Below are positions 18,678 to 28,948 of a stretch of 64,000 nucleotides of DNA, one piece after another. The DNA is from Paraburkholderia phytofirmans OLGA172. Its GTDB lineage: Bacteria > Pseudomonadota > Gammaproteobacteria > Burkholderiales > Burkholderiaceae. Every line of letters starts with the position of its first letter. The stretch's first letter is position 1. Below the pieces are notes generated by a model. It was not told where the DNA came from, ran no database searches, and was given only the letters and a program-made list of their open reading frames with translations. The position numbers and the translations under genes are program-made. The stretch spans positions 2,666,001 to 2,730,000 of the forward strand of contig NZ_CP014578.1 of assembly GCF_001634365.1 (NCBI RefSeq), read 5' to 3'.

Positions 18678-18962
18678 TCAGCCCGCAACGTTGCCTGGTG
18701 GGAAATGGCCGCTCTTGAGCAGCACGGGCGTGCCGTTGCTGATCTGCAAATGCTCGCGCGCAACGGCCTCGATGTGCGGACGCCCGGCATCGAACGCGCG
18801 CATCCAGCCTTCGAGATCCTCTGAGTACGCGCCGAAGTGATCCTCGAGCGCCCCGACCGAAATCGCACACGGCACCGGTTCGCCGTCCACGAGCGCGGGA
18901 AACACCACCGTCAGATTTGAGTCGCGGTAAGCAGGCGCATCCGCGGGAAACCGAATTTCCAT
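18678..18962 (-). CDS. DUF1488 domain protein
   Basis: This 94-residue protein starts MEIRFPADAPAYRDSNLTVV and contains FPALVDGEPVPCAISVGALEDHFGA, the DUF1488 core. The family is small, soluble and uncharacterised, and is common in Burkholderia. GAGG lies eight bases before the ATG at 18962; the frame upstream is open but unconserved in appearance. It converges with the epimerase gene. Confidence 0.8.
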   Translation of the reverse strand: MEIRFPADAPAYRDSNLTVVFPALVDGEPVPCAISVGALEDHFGAYSEDLEGWMRAFDAGRPHIEAVAREHLQISNGTPVLLKSGHFPPGNVAG

Positions 18963-19275
18963 GGTCGCCTCATCAGAAGTATCCGGCAGGAAAAGCACAC
19001 CAGTGAGAACCGCCCGCCCCCGGACATGCCCGTTATGGTACTCGCGCGGCTGGACCGCGGTCCAGCCCCCTTCGCCCTCCTGCCCGATGCCGCGCCACCC
19101 GGGCAGATGAGTTCTGCGTGCGAATCGATACGCCGGATTGCGCTTGTGCCGCCTGCCTCTATCGAACCGGTCCAGCGGCACGGTCTGTGCCGGTGCAGTG
19201 ACGCCATTTCGGGTTCAGCGAGCGCAATATGGGAAAATCTTCTCTGCTGCACCCCCGATGAAAGGAAACATTACG

Positions 19276-19659
19276 ATGCATTTCATGACGCAACTGCGCC
19301 GCTCCAGCCGCTTCCGACCCAGCAGCGCCGCGCTTGCGCTAGTCCGCAGGGCGTCCCTGTCTGCCGCCCTGTCCGCCGCCCTGCTGCTCGGCGCGGGTCT
19401 CGCCGGTTGCGCATCGTCGAACACCACCTCGCTGATCAATCTGCCGAACGGCCAGACCGGCTTCGCGGTGAACTGCAGCGGCGCCGACGCCGCTTCCAGC
19501 TGGGCCTCCTGCTACGTGCAGGCCGGCAATGCATGTGGCGCGACCGGCTACGACATCGTTTCGAAAGACAACGATGAAGGCGGCGCCGCGGGCGGCAGCG
19601 TCACTAACGTGGTCTCGGCCAACGTGAAAAACCGGTCGATGATCGTGCGCTGCAAGTAG
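19276..19659 (+). CDS. Small lipoprotein, hypothetical
   Basis: This 127-residue protein has a lipoprotein signal peptide with a long positively charged start and the lipobox LAGC (in LLGAGLAGCASSNT). The mature part SLINLPNGQTGFAVNCSGAD ... ASCYVQAGNACGATGYDIVSKD has several cysteines and resembles small outer-membrane-linked lipoproteins of Burkholderia. AAAGGAAA lies upstream of the ATG at 19276; an ATG six codons earlier is possible. It converges with the SMR gene, with two bases between them. Confidence 0.75.
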   Translation: MHFMTQLRRSSRFRPSSAALALVRRASLSAALSAALLLGAGLAGCASSNTTSLINLPNGQTGFAVNCSGADAASSWASCYVQAGNACGATGYDIVSKDNDEGGAAGGSVTNVVSANVKNRSMIVRCK

Positions 19660-19661
19660 CC

Positions 19662-19994
19662 TCAGTGCGCCTGCATCTTCGAGAACATGTTCAACACGGC
19701 GACCCCGGCAATGATCAGCCCGAGCCCGATAATGGCCGGCACGTCAGGCACTTGCCGGTACAGCACGAGCGCGACCAGCGTAATCAGCACGATGCCGGCG
19801 CCGGACCACACCGCGTAGACGATGCCCACCGGAATGCTCTTCAGCGTGAGCGACAGGCAATAGAACGCGATGCCGTAGCCGATCACCACGACCGTTGCGG
19901 GCAACAGCCGCGAAAAACCCTCCGACGCCCGCATTGCGGAGGTCGCGATGACTTCGGCAACGATCGCAATGGCGAGTAATGCATAAGGAGGCAT
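19662..19994 (-). CDS. Small multidrug resistance (SMR/EmrE-type) efflux protein
   Basis: This 110-residue protein has four membrane helices. The essential membrane glutamate is in [15 protein letters not shown] (EmrE Glu14 equivalent). [21 protein letters not shown] is the family signature. It would form a dimeric proton-coupled cation exporter. GAGG eight bases upstream favours the ATG at 19994 over one two codons earlier. It lies 10 bases after the HbpS-like gene on the same strand. Confidence 0.92.
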   Translation of the reverse strand: MPPYALLAIAIVAEVIATSAMRASEGFSRLLPATVVVIGYGIAFYCLSLTLKSIPVGIVYAVWSGAGIVLITLVALVLYRQVPDVPAIIGLGLIIAGVAVLNMFSKMQAH

Positions 19995-20004
19995 CCGCAT
20001 CGCC

Positions 20005-20502
20005 TCAGGCCTTTGCAAGCGCGAGCTTGCTGTAGTCGTGGCCGAGGTGAGCACACAGCGCTTCCACCACCAGTTCGTGATCCGCACGCTGCGGCAAACC
20101 GGATACTGTGATCGAGCCGATCACACCGGCGCCCGCTACCGTCAATGGAAACGCGCCGCCATGGGACGCATATTCCGTGACCGGCAAGCCGTGCTTGTCG
20201 GCGAGCGTGCTACCCGCATGTTGCATCTTCAAACCGATCGCGTACGAACTGCGCCGGAAATGCGCGACCGTGTTGCCCTTGCGGCGTGCCCAGTCGACGT
20301 TGTCCGGCGTAGCACCGTCAAGCAAGCTGAAGAACAGCGGCTGACCGAACGTGCGCACGTCGATGGCGGCGGCGATGCCGCGTGCCCTCGCGACCTCGTG
20401 CAGATAGGCACCGACCTGCCATGCGCGGTCGGCGTCGAATTGCGGGAACACCAGCGCGTGTTCCTGTGCGGCAATCACCTGTAGATCGTGAGCGATATCC
20501 AT
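20005..20502 (-). CDS. HbpS-like heme-degrading-domain protein (UPF0303 type)
   Basis: This 165-residue protein has the HbpS/GlcG-like fold: [59 protein letters not shown]. Family members bind heme or small molecules; E. coli GlcG is a relative of unknown role. The ATG at 20502 is chosen because the upstream part lacks conservation, although the ribosome site is weak. It precedes the SMR gene in a probable two-gene unit. Confidence 0.8.
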   Translation of the reverse strand: MDIAHDLQVIAAQEHALVFPQFDADRAWQVGAYLHEVARARGIAAAIDVRTFGQPLFFSLLDGATPDNVDWARRKGNTVAHFRRSSYAIGLKMQHAGSTLADKHGLPVTEYASHGGAFPLTVAGAGVIGSITVSGLPQRADHELVVEALCAHLGHDYSKLALAKA

Positions 20503-20739
20503 GGAGTTCAGAGCAAGGTAAGAGGTGAAGCGCAGCCCGTCGCACATGCATGCCGGCGCGCGAAGAGAATCTGGATTCTAGCGCAGCGCCTTACGAGGGC
20601 CTTCCGGTTTGCGACGCCGGCAATGCGCGCCGCGACTTTGGAGAGCGCCGCGCTTTGGAAACCGCTTTGGAGGCCGCTTTGGAAACCTCTCCGCATTGGC
20701 GTGCCTCGGCATGTATTGAAGTCGGTTCTTAAATAGCTA

Positions 20740-20768
20740 TTGCGTTGGCTGTCGCTTTGTCCTATAAT
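20740..20768 (+). promoter_or_regulatory. Promoter of tRNA-fMet
   Basis: TTGCGT (20740-20745) and a perfect TATAAT (20763-20768) are 17 bases apart, and the tRNA starts 15 bases after the -10 box. Confidence 0.8.
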
Positions 20769-20783
20769 CTTTTCTTCGACGGA

Positions 20784-20860
<77 letters not shown>

Positions 20861-20907
20861 AGTAGCTTTTAAATAGCTGAAGCGGTTCGAAACGTCGAAA
20901 CAATATC

Positions 20908-20940
20908 AAAGGCTTGCCCAACCGGCAGGCCTTTTTTGTT
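20908..20940 (+). terminator. Terminator after tRNA-fMet
   Basis: AAGGCTTGCC and GGCAGGCCTT can pair around a short loop, with one mismatch region, and a T run follows. It lies about 50 bases after the tRNA. The rest of the gap to 21226 holds no gene. Confidence 0.75.
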
Positions 20941-21226
20941 TTCTGTCTCTGTCCTTTCTGTTTCCCGTTCTCCGCCTCGCAGTTGCGAGGCGTTCTGCAC
21001 ACCCCGTCATTCCCGCCCGCCCCATTGATCCGGACTCCAAACATATCCGCATTCTTCCTCAACGGCAGCAGCAGGCACAAGCGGACGCAAGCGGACACAA
21101 GCGCCGGCGGGCGTCTGACCAGTGAAATTCCCCACCCCGTACTGCCCGACGCGCACCGCCATGCCCCGCTCCCGGCAAAGCTCGCCCCAGTGATAAACTC
21201 CCATCACTCTTTCTCGTCCCCTTCCT

Positions 21227-21772
21227 ATGAAATTCTGTTCTGTCTGCGGCCACGGCGTCAGCCTGAGCATTCCGCCGGGTGACAACCGCGAGCGCTTCGT
21301 ATGCGGCAGTTGCGGCACGGTGCACTATCAGAACCCGCGCAACGTAGTCGGCACCGTCCCGGTCTGGGACGACAAGGTGTTGCTGTGCCGTCGCGCGATC
21401 GAACCGCGCTACGGCTACTGGACGCTGCCGGCAGGCTTCATGGAAATGGGCGAAACCACCGCCGAAGCGGCTTCGCGCGAAACGCTGGAAGAAGCCGGCG
21501 CGCGCGTCGAGGTGCAAAGCCTGTTCTCGCTGCTGAACGTCCCGCACGTGCATCAGGTGCATCTGTTCTATATGGCGCGCCTGCTCGATCTCGACATCGC
21601 CGCCGGGGAGGAAAGCCTCGAAGTGAAACTCTTCGAGGAACACGAAATTCCGTGGGACGAGATCGCCTTCCCGACCGTCGGCCAGACCTTGCGTTTCTTT
21701 TTCGCCGACCGTGCCGCCGGCAGCTTCGGCCTGCATACGGGCGATATTTTCCGCTCACTGCGCGAAGGTTGA
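21227..21772 (+). CDS. NUDIX hydrolase with N-terminal zinc ribbon
   Basis: This 181-residue protein starts with a zinc-ribbon, MKFCSVCGHG ... FVCGSCGTVHYQNP (four Cys), then a Nudix domain with box GFMEMGETTAEAASRETLEEAG. The layout recalls NudC-like and ADP-ribose pyrophosphatase-like NUDIX proteins, which hydrolyse nucleoside diphosphate derivatives in the cytoplasm. It is followed 9 bases later by aat, so it is probably the first gene of a nudix-aat-bpt-pyrD unit. Exact substrate is unknown. Confidence 0.88.
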   Translation: MKFCSVCGHGVSLSIPPGDNRERFVCGSCGTVHYQNPRNVVGTVPVWDDKVLLCRRAIEPRYGYWTLPAGFMEMGETTAEAASRETLEEAGARVEVQSLFSLLNVPHVHQVHLFYMARLLDLDIAAGEESLEVKLFEEHEIPWDEIAFPTVGQTLRFFFADRAAGSFGLHTGDIFRSLREG

Positions 21773-21781
21773 GCGGCGCGC

Positions 21782-22519
21782 ATGGTTCCCTGGCTCGGAC
21801 CTGACGATCCGTTTCCCTCCGTCGAGCGCGCGCTCGGCGCGACAAGCGGCGCCCCCGGCCTGCTCGCCGCCAGCGGCGACCTGCTGCCGTCGCGGCTGAT
21901 CGACGCCTATCGGCGCGGCATCTTCCCGTGGTACTCGGACGGCCAGCCGGTCTTGTGGTGGAGTCCCGATCCGCGCATGATCCTGCGCCCCGCCGAGTTC
22001 AAAGTGTCGCCGTCGCTGCGCAAGACGCTCAAGCGTGTGCTGCGCGAAGACGCCTGGGAAATCCGCGTCGACCATGATTTCGCCGCCGTGATGCGCGCCT
22101 GTGCGCAGGCGCCGCGGCGCGGCCAGCGCGGCACGTGGATCACCGCCGACGTGGTCGAGGCGTATTCGTCCCTGCACCGGGTGGGCGATGCGCACAGCAT
22201 CGAAACCTGGTTCGAAGGCGAGCGCGTGGGCGGTTTGTACGGGGTGTCGTTCGGCCGGATGTTCTTCGGCGAATCGATGTTCGCGGAGGTCACCGATGCG
22301 TCGAAAATGGCGCTCGCCGCGCTTGTCGCACACTTGCGCCGTCACGAAATAGAAATGATAGACTGCCAGCAGAACACGTCGCATCTGGCGTCGCTCGGCG
22401 GCCGCGAGATAGCGCGCAAAGCGTTCATTGCGCATGTTCGTGCGTCTGTCGATGCAGCGCCAATTCCCTGGCGCTTCGACAAGACCGTATTGCGCGATGT
22501 CGTCGCGCCGGCGGCGTAG
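21782..22519 (+). CDS. aat: Leucyl/phenylalanyl-tRNA-protein transferase
   Basis: This 245-residue enzyme adds Leu or Phe to proteins that begin with Lys or Arg, marking them for ClpAP through the N-degron pathway. Landmarks are [49 protein letters not shown], and the catalytic core [26 protein letters not shown], plus [20 protein letters not shown]. Length is normal. It is followed by bpt, the second N-degron transferase, an arrangement common in proteobacteria. Confidence 0.95.
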   Translation: MVPWLGPDDPFPSVERALGATSGAPGLLAASGDLLPSRLIDAYRRGIFPWYSDGQPVLWWSPDPRMILRPAEFKVSPSLRKTLKRVLREDAWEIRVDHDFAAVMRACAQAPRRGQRGTWITADVVEAYSSLHRVGDAHSIETWFEGERVGGLYGVSFGRMFFGESMFAEVTDASKMALAALVAHLRRHEIEMIDCQQNTSHLASLGGREIARKAFIAHVRASVDAAPIPWRFDKTVLRDVVAPAA

Positions 22520-22623
22520 GAAGAATCAGGCCGAATCCGGATCCGTCGCCTACCGAGCCGCGGGTCACGAGCCGCAAGGCACGCCGGGTTTGCACTACCA
22601 GAGACGCTTCTAGAGCTGCCAAC

Positions 22624-23445
22624 GTGACTCATCCCAACGAGCTGCCTCTTTCCCCGCTTTCCGCGCTGCAATTTTATGCAACGGCGCCCTATCCCTGCAG
22701 CTATCTGGATGGCCGCATCGCGCGTTCGCAAGTCGCCACCCCCAGCCATCTGATCAACTCCGACGTCTATACCGACCTCGTCAAAGCCGGCTTCCGCCGT
22801 TCGGGTGTGTTCACCTACCGCCCGTATTGCGATGGCTGCCGCGCCTGTGTGCCGGTGCGCGTGCCGGTCGATCATTTCGTGGCGAACCGCACGCAACGCC
22901 GGGTCTGGAAGAAGCACGGCGAGCTGGTCGCAACGGTCGCCCCACTGCATTACGACGAAGAACACTACGCGCTCTACATGCGCTATCAGTCGGCTCGGCA
23001 TGCCGGCGGCGGCATGGACCGCGACAGCCGCGATCAATACGAGCAGTTCCTGCTGCAGAGCCGGATCAACTCGCGGCTGGTCGAATTTCGCGAGCCGCTG
23101 CCGGATTATCCGGAAGCGCCGGGAATTCTGCGCATGATCAGCATGATCGACATCCTGGGTGACGGGCTTTCGTCGGTCTATACGTTTTTCGAACCGGGTC
23201 TGCCGCACACCAGCTTCGGCACCTACAACATCTACTGGCAGATCGAGCAGGCGAAGAACCTCAAGCTGCCCTACGTGTACCTCGGCTACTGGATTCGCGA
23301 GAGTCCGAAGATGGCGTACAAGGCGAATTTCCGGCCGCTCGAAGGCTTGATCGACGGCGTCTGGAAAGTGCTCGATCCCGCCAACATCAATCTGCCGCCG
23401 GTCGATCTGGCGATTCAGGGTCGGCACGGACCGCTGCGGCCGTAA
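22624..23445 (+). CDS. bpt: Aspartate/glutamate leucyltransferase (Bpt)
   Basis: This 273-residue protein belongs to the ATE1-related family that attaches Leu to N-terminal Asp or Glu. Cys-rich N-terminal [15 protein letters not shown] and [22 protein letters not shown], together with [24 protein letters not shown] and [24 protein letters not shown], are diagnostic. I take GTG at 22624 as the start because the conserved [17 protein letters not shown] begins right after it; the frame is open far upstream inside aat but that part is shadow. Confidence 0.93.
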   Translation: MTHPNELPLSPLSALQFYATAPYPCSYLDGRIARSQVATPSHLINSDVYTDLVKAGFRRSGVFTYRPYCDGCRACVPVRVPVDHFVANRTQRRVWKKHGELVATVAPLHYDEEHYALYMRYQSARHAGGGMDRDSRDQYEQFLLQSRINSRLVEFREPLPDYPEAPGILRMISMIDILGDGLSSVYTFFEPGLPHTSFGTYNIYWQIEQAKNLKLPYVYLGYWIRESPKMAYKANFRPLEGLIDGVWKVLDPANINLPPVDLAIQGRHGPLRP

Positions 23446-23650
23446 CATCCGCGGGCGCCACCAGGCGAGGCGGTACCGTCTGCACGCTCCGAAGCTGACG
23501 CCGCTGCGCCAGTACGCCTCGCCACATCAGGCAGGTTCGCCCGCAGCGTCCTGGTGCGCACGCCCCCGCGCCCCTTCCAGTTAGTCTCACTCATACCCCA
23601 AAGCCGGTAAAATGGCGGGTTCCCATTTTCCGGCCGCCCGGCTTCGTCCT

Positions 23651-24673
23651 GTGTTCAGTTCCCTCTACCCGCTCGTACGCGCCCAACTCTTTCGCATGGA
23701 CGCGGAAGACGCTCACCACCTGACCTTGCGCGTGCTCGGCGCCGCCGGCCGCACCGGCCTTGCGGGCGTACTCGCGCCACACGTGCCGGATGCGCCGCGC
23801 ACCGTGATGGGGCTGACGTTCCGCAACCCGGTCGGGCTCGCCGCGGGTCTCGACAAAGACGGCGCGTGTATCGACGGTCTGGCGGCGCTCGGCTTCGGCT
23901 TCATTGAAGTGGGCACGGTCACGCCGCGCGCGCAGCCGGGCAATCCGCGCCCGCGCATGTTCCGCCTGCCGCAGGCGAATGCCGTGATCAACCGGATGGG
24001 CTTCAACAACGCAGGCGTCGACCAGTTCGTCAAGAACGTGCAGGCCGCGCGCTATCGCGGCATTCTCGGGCTGAACATCGGCAAGAACGCCGACACGCCG
24101 ATCGAGCGCGCCGCCGAAGACTACCTGTACTGCCTCGAACGCGTGTACCCGTTCGCGAGCTATGTGACGGTCAACATCTCGTCGCCGAATACGAAGAATC
24201 TGCGCCAGCTGCAAGGCGCGGGCGAACTCGACGCGCTGCTCGCGGCGCTCAAGGACAAGCAGCAGCGTCTGGCCGACCTGCATGGCAAGCTGGTGCCGCT
24301 CGCGCTGAAGATCGCACCGGACCTCGACGACGAACAGATCAAATCGATCGCCGATACGCTGCTACGCCATCATTTCGAAGGCGTGATCGCCACCAATACC
24401 ACGCTCTCGCGCACCGCCGTCACCGGCATGCAATACGGCGACGAAGCCGGCGGCCTGTCGGGCAAGCCCGTGTTCGACGCGTCGAACGAAGTGATCCGCA
24501 AGCTGCGCGCCGAAGTCGGCGAGACGGTGCCGATCATCGGCGTGGGCGGGATTTTCTCGGGCGAGGATGCGCGCGCCAAGCTGGCGGCGGGCGCTTCGCT
24601 GGTGCAGCTCTATACCGGCTTCATTTACCGCGGACCGGCGCTGGTGGCCGAATGTGCGCAGGCGCTGCGCTAA
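23651..24673 (+). CDS. pyrD: Dihydroorotate dehydrogenase (quinone), class 2
   Basis: This 340-residue membrane-associated flavoenzyme oxidises dihydroorotate in pyrimidine synthesis. The N-terminal helix [23 protein letters not shown], the FMN region [39 protein letters not shown], active-site [16 protein letters not shown] (Ser base) and [17 protein letters not shown] ... [13 protein letters not shown] are typical of class 2. A GTG at 23651 gives the canonical VFSSLYPL start; an ATG 13 codons earlier is possible. Confidence 0.94.
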   Translation: MFSSLYPLVRAQLFRMDAEDAHHLTLRVLGAAGRTGLAGVLAPHVPDAPRTVMGLTFRNPVGLAAGLDKDGACIDGLAALGFGFIEVGTVTPRAQPGNPRPRMFRLPQANAVINRMGFNNAGVDQFVKNVQAARYRGILGLNIGKNADTPIERAAEDYLYCLERVYPFASYVTVNISSPNTKNLRQLQGAGELDALLAALKDKQQRLADLHGKLVPLALKIAPDLDDEQIKSIADTLLRHHFEGVIATNTTLSRTAVTGMQYGDEAGGLSGKPVFDASNEVIRKLRAEVGETVPIIGVGGIFSGEDARAKLAAGASLVQLYTGFIYRGPALVAECAQALR

Positions 24674-24937
24674 AGCCAGGCGGCGGCCTCCGGCGCAGCG
24701 GGTTCGTGTGTGGCTTGGAGCGGCGTGGGCTGCCCCAAGCCGGGTCCACGCCCGGTCCAACCCAGCCTGAATCCGGCTCCACTCGGCCCGACCTGAAGCG
24801 GGACATACGGCGGTCCGCTCCGCGCCATCTCCAATCCGCATCAGTAATATAGACATACTCAAACGGTATTTAGATTTCGATAGTCTGCTTTGTTATGCTT
24901 TCGTCCGTTAAAACGCCAGACGAAAAAAAGGAACTCG

Positions 24938-25732
24938 ATGAAATTTGGCTTGCTGAAAAAGATGCTCGTCGCCGGCCTGATCGGCGCGTCGTTCACCGCT
25001 GTCACCGCCCATGCGGACGACCTGCTCGACCAGGTCAAGCAACGCGGCACGCTGCGCGTCGGTCTGGAAGGCACCTTCCCGCCGTTCAATTCGAAAGCGC
25101 CGTCGGGCGAGCTGGTCGGCTATGACGTCGACATCGCCAAAGCCGTCGCCGCGAAGCTCGGCGTGAAGCCGGAGTTCGTCACGACCGAGTGGAGCGGCAT
25201 CATCGCCGGTCTACAGGCGAACAAGTTCGACGTGATCGTCAACCAGGTCGGCATCACGGACGCACGCAAACAGGCGCTCGACTTTTCGCCGGCATACACG
25301 TACTCGGCCGCTCAGCTGATCCAGCGTAAGGACGACACGCGCCAGTTCAAATCGCTCGACGATCTGAAGGGCAAGAAGCTCGGCGTCGGTCTGGGCACGA
25401 ACTACATGGACATGGCAAAGTCGGTGCAGGGCATCGACGTGAAGACGTATCCAGGCGCGCCTGAATACCTGCGCGACCTGGCCGCCGGCCGTCTGGACGC
25501 GGCGCTGAACGACCGCCTGATGCTCGCGTATCTGATGAAGAACTCGCAACTGCCGCTGCGCACGGGCGCGACGGTCGGCGCGGGCAACCCGTCGGGCATT
25601 CCGTTCAGGAAGGGCAATCCGAAGTTCGCCAAGGCGATCGACGACGCGATGAGCCAGCTCGAAGCGGACGGCACGTTCTCGAAGATCTCGGACAAGTGGT
25701 TCGGCATTGACGTGAGCAAGCCGATCAAGTAA
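24938..25732 (+). CDS. Polar amino acid (cystine-type) ABC transporter binding protein
   Basis: This 264-residue periplasmic protein has a signal peptide (MKFGLLKKMLVAGLIGASF to VTAHA) and the SBP_bac_3 domain: GTLRVGLEGTFPPFNSKAPSGELVGYDVDIAKAVAAKLG. FVTTEWSGIIAGLQANKFDVIVNQVGITDAR resembles FliY/TcyJ cystine-binding proteins. AAGGA lies before the ATG at 24938. A strong hairpin separates it from the permease gene, which would favour more binding protein than permease. Ligand is inferred. Confidence 0.88.
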   Translation: MKFGLLKKMLVAGLIGASFTAVTAHADDLLDQVKQRGTLRVGLEGTFPPFNSKAPSGELVGYDVDIAKAVAAKLGVKPEFVTTEWSGIIAGLQANKFDVIVNQVGITDARKQALDFSPAYTYSAAQLIQRKDDTRQFKSLDDLKGKKLGVGLGTNYMDMAKSVQGIDVKTYPGAPEYLRDLAAGRLDAALNDRLMLAYLMKNSQLPLRTGATVGAGNPSGIPFRKGNPKFAKAIDDAMSQLEADGTFSKISDKWFGIDVSKPIK

Positions 25733-25748
25733 CGCGCGCCGGATGAAA

Positions 25749-25786
25749 CGAAGGGCGGCATCGTCGACGATGCCGCCCTTCGCTTT
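25749..25786 (+). terminator. Strong intercistronic hairpin
   Basis: A perfect stem of about 16 base pairs (CGAAGGGCGGCATCG paired with its complement, around a TCGA centre) followed by CTTTT lies 17 bases after the binding-protein stop. It probably acts as a partial terminator or as protection for the upstream mRNA. Confidence 0.8.
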
Positions 25787-25883
25787 TGCAGAGGCGCCTA
25801 TTGCAGACGCGCTTTTGCAGACGTACTTAACGCCCGCCAAAGTTTATGATGTGCGCTTTGCGCGCCAACCCTACCCACCGCTC

Positions 25884-26543
25884 ATGTCCACCACTTCCCT
25901 GCTCGTCCAATCGCTTCCTGTGCTCGCACAGGGCGCCGTCCTGACGGTCAAGTTCGCGGTTCTGTCGATGATCTTCGGCCTCTTTGCCGGCGCCGTGCTC
26001 GCGGTGATGGGCATCAGCCACAACCGCCCGCTGAACTGGCTCGCGCGCGTGTATGTCAGCCTGTTCCGCGGCACACCGCTGCTGGTGCAGATCTTCGTGA
26101 TCTACTACGGCTTGCCGAGTCTCGGCATTTCGCTCGACCCCACACCCGCGGGCGTGATCGCGTTGTCGGCGAACGTGGCGGCGTATCTGTCGGAGAGCAT
26201 GCGCGGCGCGATTCTGGGCATTCCCAACGGCCAATGGCTGGCCGCCTATAGCCTCGGACTCTCGCGGCGCCAGACGCTGCGCTACGTGATCGCGCCGCAA
26301 GCCTTGCGCATCGCCGTGCCGAGTCTGTCTAACAGCTTGATCAGCCTGATCAAGGATACGTCGCTGGTGTCGGTGATTACCGTGACCGAACTGCTGCGCA
26401 GCGCGCAGGAGATCATCGCGTCGACCTATCAGCCGCTGCCGCTGTACCTCGCGGCAGCCGCGGTCTACTGGGTGCTGTGCCAGGTGCTCGAGTGGGTGCA
26501 GCACTGGTACGAACGGCGCCTTGCGCTGCCGGCGCGCCACTGA
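25884..26543 (+). CDS. Polar amino acid (cystine-type) ABC transporter permease
   Basis: This 219-residue HisM-type permease has several membrane helices, RGTPLLVQIFVIYYGLPSLG and the EAA-type loop AAYSLGLSRRQTLRYVIAPQALRIAVPSL, followed by DTSLVSVITVTELLRSAQ. It pairs with the binding protein upstream. The ATG at 25884 fits the family start MSTTSLLVQSLPVLAQGAVLT. No ATP-binding gene follows; the next gene is on the other strand, so the ATPase must be encoded elsewhere. Confidence 0.88.
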   Translation: MSTTSLLVQSLPVLAQGAVLTVKFAVLSMIFGLFAGAVLAVMGISHNRPLNWLARVYVSLFRGTPLLVQIFVIYYGLPSLGISLDPTPAGVIALSANVAAYLSESMRGAILGIPNGQWLAAYSLGLSRRQTLRYVIAPQALRIAVPSLSNSLISLIKDTSLVSVITVTELLRSAQEIIASTYQPLPLYLAAAAVYWVLCQVLEWVQHWYERRLALPARH

Positions 26544-26615
26544 GCGTCCATGCCTCGCCCGGAGTCACGCGAGTCGGCGCTGTCATCGCGATCGTAGCCG
26601 AACATCGGATACGCC

Positions 26616-27614
26616 TCACTCCCCCGCGAACTTAAGCCCCAACGCGGCACGCGCGGCATCCGCCATCTCGATCATCTGCAGCGACTTGCTATGCGGCATC
26701 AGCGGACTCTCCAGCTGCCCCGCTCGAATCAGCTCGCAAAAATGCGCGGTCTCGTAGTTCAGACCGCCGCCCTCGAACGGCTCGTCGAGTTCGACCACAC
26801 GACCGTTGGCGTACCGGATCGTCGCGCGCGCCGGATTCCACCAGGGCTCATGAATCGTGACATGCCCGCCTTTGGCCATCAGCAACGCGTCGCCCTTGCC
26901 GTGCAGGTCGAGTCCGCAAAACAGCTGACCGATACCGCGCTCATGCTGGCTGTTCAGGCTCGCGAACGTATCGACGCCGGTCGAGCCGAGCCGCCCGAGC
27001 GTCTGCACCTCACGGGGCGCACCGAGCCAGTCCACCGCGAGAAACATTTCGTAGACACCGATATCGAGCAGCGCGCCGCCCGCATGCTCGAACGACAGCG
27101 ACGGATGATCGTCCGGCACGCCCGGCACCGAACACCCGGCACGCACGAGACCCACCTCGCCGATCGGCTCGGCATCCAGATGTGCGCGCAAAGTCCTGTA
27201 GAGCGGATAAAACGGCGGCTTCATGGCTTCCATGAAAAGCCGTTGCTCGGCGCGAGCGACATCGAGCACGCGCACGAGTTGCGGCTTGTTGATGGTGGCG
27301 GGTTTTTCGCACAGCACGTGCAGACCGGCTTGCAGCGCGGCGATCGCGTACTCGGCGTGACTGTCCTGGACGGTGGCGATATAAAGCGCGTCGATACCGC
27401 TCGCGAGCAGCGCGTCGAAACTCGCGCACACCTCGCCGCCGAATTCTCCGGCGAAGGCCAAGGCCGGTTCGGTGCGACGCGACCACAGCGCGGTCAATTG
27501 CGCGTGCGGCACATGAGCGAGTCCAAGAGCGAAGCGACGGGCAATGCGGCCCGTCCCGACGATCCCCCAGCGAATCATGCCGCCCGAGGAGGCCTCTTGC
27601 GTTGCAATTGTCAT
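26616..27614 (-). CDS. Gfo/Idh/MocA-family oxidoreductase
   Basis: This 332-residue protein has an N-terminal NAD(P)-binding fold (MIRWGIVGTGRIARRFALGL) and the family motif VLCEKPATINKPQLVRVL (EKP lysine). YPLYRTLRAHLDAEPIGEV and ALLDIGVYEMFLAVDWLG follow the GFO_IDH_MocA C-terminal domain as in dihydrodiol or xylose dehydrogenase-like members. AAGGA precedes the ATG at 27614. It lies 140 bases downstream of the FadR-type regulator on the same strand, so sugar or polyol metabolism under that regulator is plausible. Confidence 0.85.
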   Translation of the reverse strand: MTIATQEASSGGMIRWGIVGTGRIARRFALGLAHVPHAQLTALWSRRTEPALAFAGEFGGEVCASFDALLASGIDALYIATVQDSHAEYAIAALQAGLHVLCEKPATINKPQLVRVLDVARAEQRLFMEAMKPPFYPLYRTLRAHLDAEPIGEVGLVRAGCSVPGVPDDHPSLSFEHAGGALLDIGVYEMFLAVDWLGAPREVQTLGRLGSTGVDTFASLNSQHERGIGQLFCGLDLHGKGDALLMAKGGHVTIHEPWWNPARATIRYANGRVVELDEPFEGGGLNYETAHFCELIRAGQLESPLMPHSKSLQMIEMADAARAALGLKFAGE

Positions 27615-27754
27615 CGTTCCTTCGAGTCCATGCAGTTCAGAACAGGCGCTATTGTGACGCAAGCCGCGCGCCTGCGCGCGGGCATGCTGCCACACCGTCC
27701 GTTATGCCAGGTCTCCCGGGAAGACAATCCGGGCCGCCGCCGCAGCGGCCACGC

Positions 27755-28474
27755 TCAGCCGCGCATCGGCGGTTCCGAAGTGAACCTGCTGCCGATCTCT
27801 TCCGCGGTGTAGTCGATCATCGCCAGCGAGGCGATTTCCGCTTCCTTCGGATCGCGCCGTTCGATCGCTTCGACCACGCGTTGATGCGTGCTCACCGCCT
27901 CCTCCCACAACCCGTCCTTCTGACTGACGATCGGGTTGACGGTCGACAGCGCGCCGCGGATGATCGCCGCCATCTGTTTGAAGAACTGATTGCCGCTCGC
28001 CACCACGATGCGCGCGTGGAAGAGTTCGTCGGCGGCCTGATAGCCGGGCTCGCCCGGCCGGATCACACGGAACGTTTCGAACGCTTCGCGAATCGCGGTG
28101 ATGTCGGCGGCACTGCCGCGCGCGGCCGCCTGTGCCGAGGCACGCGGTTCGATCAGGATGCGAAACTCGATCACGTCGCGTAGAAACAGGGGATCGGGCT
28201 TCGCGCGAAAACGCCAGTTCACGACGTCCTCGTCGATCATGCGCCAATCGCTCATCGGCCGGATGCGCGTGCCGATCTTGGGCCGCACGTCCAGCATGTC
28301 GCGCGCGAGCAGCATCGACAGCGCCTCGCGCATGACGGTGCGGCTGACGTCGAACTCCTTCGACAGCACATCCTGCGGTGGCAGGATGGCGCCGTACTTC
28401 TCCTCGACAATGCCGGTCACGAGCCCGTCCATGACTTTACTGACCAGCGATCGATCCTTGTTTGCCTGTTCCAT
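27755..28474 (-). CDS. GntR/FadR-family transcriptional regulator
   Basis: This 239-residue regulator has an N-terminal winged HTH (AILPPQDVLSKEFDVSRTVMREALSMLLARDMLDVRPKIGTRI) and an FCD ligand domain with metal-type residues in VIEFRILIEPRASAQAA, ADELFHARIVVASGN and VSTHQRVVEAIERRD. Such proteins usually control sugar-acid or organic-acid catabolism. It probably acts on the adjacent Gfo/Idh/MocA gene or on a locus elsewhere. Confidence 0.88.
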   Translation of the reverse strand: MEQANKDRSLVSKVMDGLVTGIVEEKYGAILPPQDVLSKEFDVSRTVMREALSMLLARDMLDVRPKIGTRIRPMSDWRMIDEDVVNWRFRAKPDPLFLRDVIEFRILIEPRASAQAAARGSAADITAIREAFETFRVIRPGEPGYQAADELFHARIVVASGNQFFKQMAAIIRGALSTVNPIVSQKDGLWEEAVSTHQRVVEAIERRDPKEAEIASLAMIDYTAEEIGSRFTSEPPMRG

Positions 28475-28948
28475 TTGACCTCTCCCCGAAGCGGTGTTTG
28501 CCCCCGCGTAGCCTGTTGATCAAGCGGCCCTGATGTGTCGTTTTATCGTTATGTCGTTGTTCTTTTACGATACGTTGCTAGCTTCGAAACGGTTGCGCCA
28601 GTTGGGAAACGTCCTGAGAGGGTTATCCCTCTGAAGAATTGTTTCTTCCGTGTAACGCCGCATGTTTTGACGGGCCATAAGCTTGCGCCTCAAGCGTGCC
28701 TGCGTTGCAAAATTTGCATCGTGCGAAGACGCACGTAGTGAATCGAATTGTCTGATCCTCTCCCCGCGGCGGTTCCGGACAGGCGCCAAAAGACTGGCGT
28801 AACGATGCGGCGCGTCAGGCGTCGAGCAGCGTTGGCCTTGAATGTGAAAACGCGGGCGAATTGAAAGGAAACCCAGCGAGCTTGCCGCTTTAGCGCGTGC
28901 CAATCGCGTTCAGCCAGGACGCCGCCGCCGGGGGCTACAGCCACTTGA
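28475..28948. other. Gene-free stretch
   Basis: About 470 bases upstream of the FadR-type gene hold no frame I can support. The region next to 28475 should contain the regulator's promoter. Confidence 0.3.

Noticed and set aside
22135..22623. Upstream extension of the bpt frame
   Set aside because: It overlaps aat in another frame and lacks conservation; the family start follows the GTG at 22624.
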